From Methylomonas albis (GTDB taxonomy: Bacteria > Pseudomonadota > Gammaproteobacteria > Methylococcales > Methylomonadaceae), in the NCBI RefSeq assembly GCF_014850955.1, contig NZ_JACXSS010000001.1, forward strand, positions 930,001 through 994,000: DNA of 64,000 nt, read 5' to 3'. A program made the translations under genes and the position numbers. This document shows positions 58,773 through 64,000 of the stretch, one piece after another. The first letter of the stretch is position 1. Every line of letters begins with the position of its first letter. A model generated the notes under the pieces. It saw nothing but the letters and a program-made list of their open reading frames with translations. It ran no database searches and was not told the origin of the DNA.

Positions 58773-59089
58773 GGGCAATTTCCGACATTAATCGGCCATT
58801 CAGAAACTCACCTCGATAGGCAGCATTTGGCCGGTAGGTTGAGGTCACCAGCGTCTGCTTTATATTCCAGCAGTTCGCAGAATCTGTATTTCACTGAACG
58901 ACCGGTTTGGAGAAGCTCGATAGACGGGTTTGGGTCGATTGTGACAATTCAACACGTCAAAAAGCTGTCATTCAATACTGGCGCAATTGTATCGAAATCC
59001 ATGGCCTGGTTTACACCGGAATGGGTGGCTGATTTGAGGAGAAATATGCGCCCAACTTCCCAAGTTGATCATTTACAGCCTCGCACGGA
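58773..59089. other. Intergenic region with inverted copy of repeat family A
   Basis: Contains degenerate repeats (58787-58920) and the inverted family A copy at 58925-59050. No gene supported. Confidence 0.5.
58925..59050 (-). repeat. Dispersed repeat family A, copy 3 (inverted)
   Basis: Reverse complement of the core (58928-59002) matches 39291-39375 almost base for base for about 75 bases; the outer part resembles 56090-56150. Confidence 0.75.
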
Positions 59090-60289
59090 TCACAAAAGCA
59101 CAACATTCACTTGCTTGCCAAACACCTCTTGAACCGTCGGAATCAAGTGATCGTGGTGGCTCAGGAAGATCACTTGGGTTTGTTCTGACAATGCCTTAAG
59201 TGCTTTAAACCCTGCTTTTGACCGGACATCATCGTAGTTGATAAATAGATCGTCTGCTATGAAGGGCAACGGCATGGCCTGTTCCAGGTGCATTTCCAGG
59301 GCCGCCAGTCGAAGTGCTAAATAAAGCTGGTCTCGTGTGCCGTCGCTCATACCAGATATACCGACCAGCTTGCCATCGGAACGCAGCCCTTCCAACACCA
59401 TCGGCTCCCGTTCAAAATCCACAATCAGCTTGCTAAACGATCCGGACGTTAATGTCGAAAAGATCGCACCCGCACGTTGCAACAGTGGCCCCTGCTTCTC
59501 TTCTCGATAGCGGTCTATCGACCAACGCAGCAAGCGCCCGGCGGTGAAAACTTTTACATAGCGTTCCGCAGTATCCGACATTTGCGCAAGCGCTTCTTGG
59601 CGTTGGGCCTCTGCTTGTGTTGCTGCGTCTGATCCACCGATTTCGGACAAAGCCCGTAAGGCGTTTGCATGATCAGCCGAAAGCGTTGTTTGCTGTTGCA
59701 CGGCATCAGAAAGCTCATCGTTGATGTGTGTAAGTTCAGCGGCGAGCTGAATCAGGTCAGCCGCATCAATCTCCGCTTCGAGTTGTTCCCGTATCAGACC
59801 ATCTCCACCATTGAGAAGAGTGGCCTTAGCTTCTACCATCTCGGCATTTAGGCGACGTTGCTCGTCAGATCGACCAATTGCTTCATTCAACAAAACCGTT
59901 GTGTCGACACCCGCTTTTTCCATTAATGGTTTCAAACTCGCCATGGCGGTTTGACTGGATTCCTTGGCTTCCAATACCTGGCTGTTTGCAATACGCAGGG
60001 CTTCGTTGAGCCGGGTACTTTCCGCAACAGACTCGCGGGCTCGATCTAAACGTTTGGCTAATGTGAGAGCAATTTGCTCGGCTGGCTGATCTTTGAGCTC
60101 AACGGCAATGATTTGCGCGAGTCGATGTGCTTCAACAGCAAACGCCTTCAGATCAGCCTGCATGGTGTCGATACGCTCGACTTGAATCTGCCGCATCTTT
60201 TCTAATTTTTCGGCGATTTGCTCGATGAGTTCAAGGGCGCCTTCCGCCGTGCCACTATCGGTGTCCGGGGATACCTTTAAAGCGTACAC
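59090..60289 (-). pseudogene. YhaN/SMC-like ATPase, C-terminal fragment
   Basis: About 399 codons: coiled coil, then an ABC-type ATPase C-lobe with signature SGMSDGTRDQLYLALRLAALE, Walker B LPFIADDLFINYDD and FLSHHDHLI. This matches the C-terminal third of YhaN-like AAA proteins (full length over 1,000 residues), which pair with YhaO nucleases in DNA repair or defence. The N-terminal P-loop half is missing: an in-frame stop lies just upstream of the GTG at 60289. A partner nuclease is absent too. Confidence 0.75.
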
Positions 60290-60356
60290 TTGCCATTGCT
60301 ATGCATATTCCGATTGTCTCGTTATGGCCGTAGTGACGCAGTCATAAAGTCGATTT

Positions 60357-60565
60357 GCTTGCCGAAAAGCCGCCATTCGCCGAACTTAGGAATGGAAAAT
60401 TCCGCCAGCATCTTCGGTGGCCGGTTTTGGCCGGCTCGAGCCGAAGACAGCTCAAGGTTGCTTGCCAGAAAGCCGACATTCGTTGCAGATAGGGATCAAA
60501 AATTCCGTCGGCGTCATCACCGGCCGGTTTTGGCCGATCCAAGGCATTCAAAATCTGACAGGGTT
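60357..60565 (+). repeat. Tandem repeat family C (two units of about 105 bases)
   Basis: Unit 1 (about 60357-60462) and unit 2 (about 60463-60565) share GCTTGCC.GAAAGCCG.CATTCG, an AAAATTCCG.C.GC block and GGCCGGTTTTGGCCG. Degenerate tandem duplication just inside the right end. Confidence 0.6.
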
Positions 60566-60700
60566 TGAACCGGAACCGGTGGAGACTTTGTTATCGGAAC
60601 GACTGGCGGTTTTCAACTCGGAATCAGTGGCGGTTTAAACGGAATACGCAAGGAGTACTTAATTTTGCGCACTGCTAGGTTGCCGAGCTAGGAAAGGATG

Positions 60701-60806
60701 ATTTTTATAAATTTTTCCAAAAAATGAGTTTATAGGTTTTTGGTAGAAATACACTGGATCATGCAGAAAACAGCGCTGGTTTTTATAAGGTTCTGATGAA
60801 ATCTAC
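60701..60806. repeat. Right transposon end with TnsB-site-like repeats
   Basis: Motifs at 60702-60711 (TTTTTATAAA), 60729-60736 (TTTATAGG) and 60780-60789 (TTTTTATAAG). ATTTTTATAAATTTTTCC (60701-60718) is the inverse of 35551-35567 but for one extra A. Read outward-in, GTAGATTTCATC resembles GTGAATTTTATG at the left end. Confidence 0.6.
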
Positions 60807-60853
60807 GCAAAGCACGGGGCGGCGTCATGTCATCCGGCCCGTAAGCCCGGTTT

Positions 60854-61366
60854 TTAGATGTCCATCAACAGCATAGGTATACCGTAAGTCAGCACGAAAT
60901 AACTAAACGCATAAATCACGCTGATAGTGGTTGGGTAGCGGAAGAAGGCGCGAAATATATAGCTGACGATGGCGATATACCAAGTGACTAAAAATACCGC
61001 GATGCCGATGCCGATTTGTTCGCGGTAGGGGTGATGATTGAGTACCAGCCAATAGTCCAGAGCTTCTCCGCTGACGGCTAAGGTCATAATGAAATTTTCG
61101 CAGACGAAAATTGAGGTATACAGCTGGCCGAAGCAGCCCCATTTTTTCTCCATTAGCAATAAAATCGCGACGGAGCCGAAAGCCATGGTGGTACGGCCCA
61201 AGACCTCCAGTGTGCCGTCCGCCGGATCGGAGATCAGACCCTCCACGATCATGCCGGAAATCAGATAGAACGCCACGTTTTTCCACATGAAGGAGCTGGG
61301 CGGGACTAAATCTGAAGGATTGTTCAGAAACCAGCATGAGGACAAGTATTTCAGTAGTAGATTCAT
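60854..61366 (-). CDS. Conserved-type membrane protein of unknown function
   Basis: 170 residues with about five hydrophobic segments (NVAFYLISGMIVEGLI, TMAFGSVAILLLM, IGIAVFLVTWYIAIVSYIF, ISVIYAFSYFVLTYGIPMLL and a weaker one). Charged residues cap the helices. No family recognised. First chromosomal gene beyond the proposed transposon; divergent from the S1-domain gene. Confidence 0.65.
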   Translation of the reverse strand: MNLLLKYLSSCWFLNNPSDLVPPSSFMWKNVAFYLISGMIVEGLISDPADGTLEVLGRTTMAFGSVAILLLMEKKWGCFGQLYTSIFVCENFIMTLAVSGEALDYWLVLNHHPYREQIGIGIAVFLVTWYIAIVSYIFRAFFRYPTTISVIYAFSYFVLTYGIPMLLMDI

Positions 61367-61597
61367 AATCGGCTTTTTGCTCGATAAAAGCAGATTTTAT
61401 CGACTCGAAAAAACCGTCCATTATAGACCGGCGGTGACCGAATGGGGTGTTGACTTACTGTTTGCGTGAGTGCAATTACTTTAATAAGGTTCGCCCGCCG
61501 CAGCCGTTTAAGGATAAGCCGGCCTGCCGTTTTGTCGATTCGTTTGTATAATAGCCCTCCCATTCTCTGCGTATGGCCTGTTAGCGGGCCGACGCTC

Positions 61598-62464
61598 ATG
61601 TCCAATCAACCCGCGGAACCTTCCATGATCGAACTAGGTACATTCAACACTTTAACCGTCGTTAGCCAACGAGATAATCAGTATGGATTGGATGCTGGGG
61701 AGCTTGGCGAAATTACCCTGGTGGATAAAGATGCACCGGACAATCTAAAGGTGGGTGATACGCTAACAGCTTTTGTCTACGTCGACGGTAAGAATCAAAC
61801 CATCGCCACTCTGCAAACGCCACTCGCCCAAGTCGATCAAGTGGCTTGGTTAAAATGTGTTTCGCTCAGCCATGCCGGCGCGTTTTTGGCTTGGGGCTTG
61901 CCCAAGGATTTGTTGCTGCCGTTCAGCGAACAAAAGGGCAAGATCGTCGAGGGCCGATCTTACCTGGTGCGCCTGTTTTTAGACGAAAACAATCGTATCG
62001 CTGCGACGATGATGCTGGATGATTTTATTCAGGACCAAGCGTTTTACTATAAAGAAGGACAAGAGGTGCAGATCATCATTGCCGATGAAACCGATTTGGG
62101 CTTTAAAGCGGTGGTGGACAATAAATACTGGGGTGTGTTGTATAAAAACGAGACTTTTCAGCTTTTGCAAAAAGGCCAGGCCTTGACCGCTTACGTCAAA
62201 AAAGTGCGTCCGGACAATAAGCTGGATTTGATCTTAAGTCAGGAAAAATATGGTCAGAAAGTTGATGCAACTTCAGAGAAGATTCTGGCCGTACTAGTAA
62301 AGCGCGGAGGTTATGTGGCGCTAACCGATAAAAGCGCGCCGGAGATTATTTACGATACCTTTGGCGTTAGTAAAAAAGTCTTCAAGCAAGCGATAGGCGG
62401 TTTATACAAACAACGGCGGATTGTGATTGAAGAAGCGGGCATCCGCTTGGTTGAGCAGGCTTAG
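61598..62464 (+). CDS. S1-domain RNA-binding protein, CvfB/YitL family
   Basis: About 288 residues: three S1-like OB domains and a C-terminal winged helix, the CvfB layout. Signatures: FNTLTVVSQRDNQYGLDAG, AFLAWGLPKDLLLPFSEQ and KAVVDNKYWGVLYKNE. KSAPEIIYDTFGVSKKVFKQ precedes the closing GGLYKQRRI. The ATG at 61598 follows the short spacer after GGGCC; the ATG at 61625 (MIELGTFNTL) fits the family's usual start equally well. CvfB proteins bind RNA and affect virulence-factor or stress expression in Firmicutes; the role in this organism is unknown. Confidence 0.85.
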   Translation: MSNQPAEPSMIELGTFNTLTVVSQRDNQYGLDAGELGEITLVDKDAPDNLKVGDTLTAFVYVDGKNQTIATLQTPLAQVDQVAWLKCVSLSHAGAFLAWGLPKDLLLPFSEQKGKIVEGRSYLVRLFLDENNRIAATMMLDDFIQDQAFYYKEGQEVQIIIADETDLGFKAVVDNKYWGVLYKNETFQLLQKGQALTAYVKKVRPDNKLDLILSQEKYGQKVDATSEKILAVLVKRGGYVALTDKSAPEIIYDTFGVSKKVFKQAIGGLYKQRRIVIEEAGIRLVEQA

Positions 62465-62523
62465 TTAAGACAATAGCTAGAGACACAACACTTGTGTCTC
62501 TGACTGTCGTGAAACCCAGGCAA

Positions 62524-63072
62524 TTAAATCTTGCCGTCCAAACCCATCTGGAAATACTTGTGGGTAATTTTATCCTGGTTTTCTAGCAACCAATCGATGT
62601 CCGGCGTGTTGGTCATGGCTTTATGAATGGCTTTGGCCATGGCCTCGCGGTGGATGTTGAACAAAATTTGATGATCCAGATTGTCGTCTTTGATAACGCT
62701 GGGATTCAGCCACACCGAGCAAATAATCCCCAAATCGTTGGCCTTTTCCTTGGGAATGTCGCCGGCCCGCACCGCATCCAGCACGCCATTGGCAATCGCC
62801 GCCTGTACCGTGCCCATCAAGATATTGGTATAGCGGCTGTTTTTGACGGTGACTTTACTCACCATCAAGGTCACCGGCCTTACTTGAATGTCGGTGTTTA
62901 AAATCGCAAATACCCGAGTGTGGCCTTGCACCTGATCACCGGTTAAGGTGGCAATCGCGGTGCCAACCGGTCCGTCCAGCTCGCCGATGATGATTTCCGG
63001 TTCCGCTGCCGTGCCGGCCGGGCCGCCCGCTACCAGGGCTTCGCCGGTACGCATAATGATTCTTTCGCTCAT
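62524..63072 (-). CDS. Formaldehyde-activating enzyme paralogue (Fae-like)
   Basis: 182 residues of the Fae fold. MRTGEALVAGG, EIIIGELDGPVG, PVTLMVSKVTVKN and the VQAAIANGVLDAVRAGDIP region align by eye with Fae. Real Fae condenses formaldehyde with tetrahydromethanopterin and uses a catalytic His in the GNEVAHIDL stretch. The matching positions here (GTAAEPEIIIG, residues 20-30) have no His. It is therefore a Fae-like paralogue, probably without normal Fae activity, perhaps a sensor or a side-reaction enzyme. Such paralogues are common in methylotrophs. AGAG precedes the start. Confidence 0.85.
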   Translation of the reverse strand: MSERIIMRTGEALVAGGPAGTAAEPEIIIGELDGPVGTAIATLTGDQVQGHTRVFAILNTDIQVRPVTLMVSKVTVKNSRYTNILMGTVQAAIANGVLDAVRAGDIPKEKANDLGIICSVWLNPSVIKDDNLDHQILFNIHREAMAKAIHKAMTNTPDIDWLLENQDKITHKYFQMGLDGKI

Positions 63073-63128
63073 GAGGGTCTCTAAATGTATGTTGAGGTTA
63101 GTAATTTTTCTGGGGGAGGGGGTATGAG

Positions 63129-63785
63129 CTAAGCATCACCGCTCAACACCATCGCCCCGTATTCTTCCGGTGTGATTATGCCGCCCAGACTTTTCGCGAC
63201 GTGACTATCGCAAGCCGGCAACACATCCTGCACCGCATCAATACGCTTCCATTGCGGTAACGGAGTGTCTTGATCGGCTTGCGGCACGCATTTCGAGCTG
63301 GCAACCCGGCTCATCCGGTGGATATAACGCGGACAGTTGATGAATATCTCGCTAATCGCCACCCGCACGATCAGCTCCGCGCCAGGGTAATCCACCAGCA
63401 ACGGATCGTTGGCTTCAATGCGGGCATCGCCATGCACCCGAATCCGGTGCGGCGTTTCGAAGTCGATAAACAACATGCCGATCTTAGAATTGCCGTTGAT
63501 ATTGCCCATCGACAAAAACATGCCGTTGCCGTCGTAACTCGGAAACGCCAGTTCCAGCGGATTAACCACCTTCACCAAGCCGGGATTGCCGCCCTTGTAA
63601 GAGCAAGTCGGGTAACCGCGCTGGTCTATCGTGGTCAGAAAGAAAAAATCCCGGCTCTCGATAAATGGCTGATGCTGCTCGCTTACCTGCTGTTCAACAA
63701 TGATTTGTTCCAATCTGTCAGCTAGATTAAGGGTGTCGTGCTGTTCTTGCAATTGGCGGTGCTGCGGGCTGTAAAAGTCGCTCAT
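63129..63785 (-). CDS. Pyridoxamine 5'-phosphate oxidase-family flavoprotein
   Basis: 218 residues of the split-barrel FMN-binding fold. FFFLTTIDQRGYPTCSYKGG, the SYDGNGMFLSMGNINGNSKIGMLFIDF core and HRIRVHGDARIE are typical of the PPOX-like family around general stress or unknown-function flavoproteins. The true PdxH C-terminal motif is absent, so vitamin B6 synthesis is unlikely. Same strand as the Fae-like gene, 56 bases upstream of it, and possibly cotranscribed. Confidence 0.8.
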   Translation of the reverse strand: MSDFYSPQHRQLQEQHDTLNLADRLEQIIVEQQVSEQHQPFIESRDFFFLTTIDQRGYPTCSYKGGNPGLVKVVNPLELAFPSYDGNGMFLSMGNINGNSKIGMLFIDFETPHRIRVHGDARIEANDPLLVDYPGAELIVRVAISEIFINCPRYIHRMSRVASSKCVPQADQDTPLPQWKRIDAVQDVLPACDSHVAKSLGGIITPEEYGAMVLSGDA

Positions 63786-63889
63786 GGGTGGCGCTCCTGG
63801 TTGGGTGGTGCGGCGATTCTAACAGGAATGGCGAGAAGGCAGATTTACGATTGGATGACGAGGGCGCTGGGCTGCGTTTCCAAAACCGC

Positions 63890-63912
63890 GTGGGCACAAA
63901 AACCGTGCCCAC
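63890..63912. repeat. REP-like hairpin
   Basis: GTGGGCAC (63890-63897) and GTGCCCAC (63905-63912) form a perfect 8-bp stem with a 7-base loop in the region past the PPOX gene. It looks like a short intergenic repeat element. No gene is supported between 63786 and the window end. Confidence 0.5.
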
Positions 63913-64000
63913 CCTACGTCTGGCGAAGGGTTTGCTCCCGTATGCCGCGCCGAGCACCGCAGCTTTTGAACGGATAAGCCCGTTAGGGGCGATGCAGGGA

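Larger units (their letters stand above)
35539..60806. mobile_element. Decayed Tn7-like transposon inserted after parE (about 25.3 kb)
   Basis: Proposed boundaries: the left end starts TGTGAATTTTATGG at 35539, directly after parE, and the right end is at 60806. GCAAA flanks both sides (35534-35538 and 60807-60811), a 5-bp duplication as Tn7 relatives make. Inside each end are several TTATAAAAA-like motifs, and a 17-18 bp inverted match (35551-35567 against 60701-60718) links the two ends 25 kb apart. tnsA, tnsB and a truncated tnsC lie at the parE-proximal end, as in Tn7. No tnsD/tniQ is left, so the element is probably immobile by itself. Exact ends are inferred, and the outermost bases of the right end are not a clean TGT. 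Confidence 0.65.
60290..60853. other. Transposon right-end region
   Basis: Contains a two-unit tandem repeat (60357-60565), an AT-rich end with three TTATAAAAA-like motifs (60701-60789), the proposed element boundary at 60806 and the GCAAA direct repeat. No gene supported. Confidence 0.55.

Noticed and set aside
35539..60806. CRISPR-associated transposon (CAST)
   Set aside because: Tn7-like genes prompted a search for cas genes and regularly spaced repeats. None were found; the intergenic repeats are degenerate, unequal in spacing and not CRISPR-like.
63738..63977. Plus-strand open frame at the window end
   Set aside because: Overlaps the start of the PPOX-family gene on the other strand, includes a REP-like hairpin and has no ribosome site.

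Overview
The window looks like the chromosome of a gammaproteobacterial methanotroph, probably Methylococcales and closest in feel to Methylomonas. The signs are a hopanoid cluster built on a single-enzyme squalene synthase, a formaldehyde-activating-enzyme paralogue, CopC/CopD, PEP-CTERM-type secreted proteins and two nearly identical dxs genes. The genus is an inference; no rRNA gene is present to confirm it. I saw no rRNA or tRNA genes, no CRISPR array and no cas genes.

Layout. 1-5.1 kb: the end of fabF, then the compact housekeeping run pabC-mltG-tmk-holB-pilZ-tatD/ycfH, followed by rlmG. 6.4-8.2 kb (minus strand): a family 2 glycosyltransferase and gloB. 8.2-24.3 kb: isoprenoid and hopanoid block. 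The minus strand carries sqs-shc-hpnG-hpnO, then copC-copD and dxs copy 1. The plus strand carries hpnH-hpnM-mlaA. The minus strand then carries xseB-ispA-dxs copy 2-apt. Together these cover precursor supply (Dxs, IspA), C30 synthesis (Sqs), cyclisation (Shc), C35 side-chain addition and tailoring (HpnH, HpnG, HpnO) and probable lipid trafficking (HpnM, MlaA). 24.8-27.6 kb: two paired membrane proteins resembling bd-type oxidase subunits, each with a C-terminal cytochrome c domain. 27.7-33.2 kb: small unknown genes, a candidate sRNA, a YtkA-like/MauG-like pair, a decayed SWIM/SNF2-type gene and a secreted unknown. 33.6-35.5 kb: parE.

35.54-60.81 kb: the main accessory block. I read it as one decayed Tn7-like element of about 25 kb, inserted directly after the parE stop codon. 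It starts with tnsA-tnsB-(truncated tnsC) next to parE. Its two ends share inverted, TTATAAAAA-like repeat motifs and are flanked by a candidate 5-bp target duplication (GCAAA at 35534-35538 and 60807-60811). The target-selection gene (tniQ/tnsD) is missing, and TnsA carries Asn at the position of a catalytic Asp. Cargo and debris inside include a ParD/ParE pair with a nonsense-mutated toxin, PEP-CTERM proteins, remnants of a serine recombinase, hsdM, a tyrosine recombinase and a group II intron, and a DUF2235 hydrolase. It also holds a secreted cohesin-like protein next to a 1,414-residue RHS protein that contains a dockerin-like insert, an ankyrin-repeat putative immunity protein, two integron-cassette-like units (one encoding an ADP-ribosyltransferase-fold protein) and a YhaN-like ATPase fragment. 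Degenerate repeat families fill many of its intergenic gaps.

60.85-64 kb: back to chromosomal genes, namely a membrane protein, a CvfB-like S1 protein, a Fae-like protein without the catalytic His, and a PPOX-family flavoprotein.
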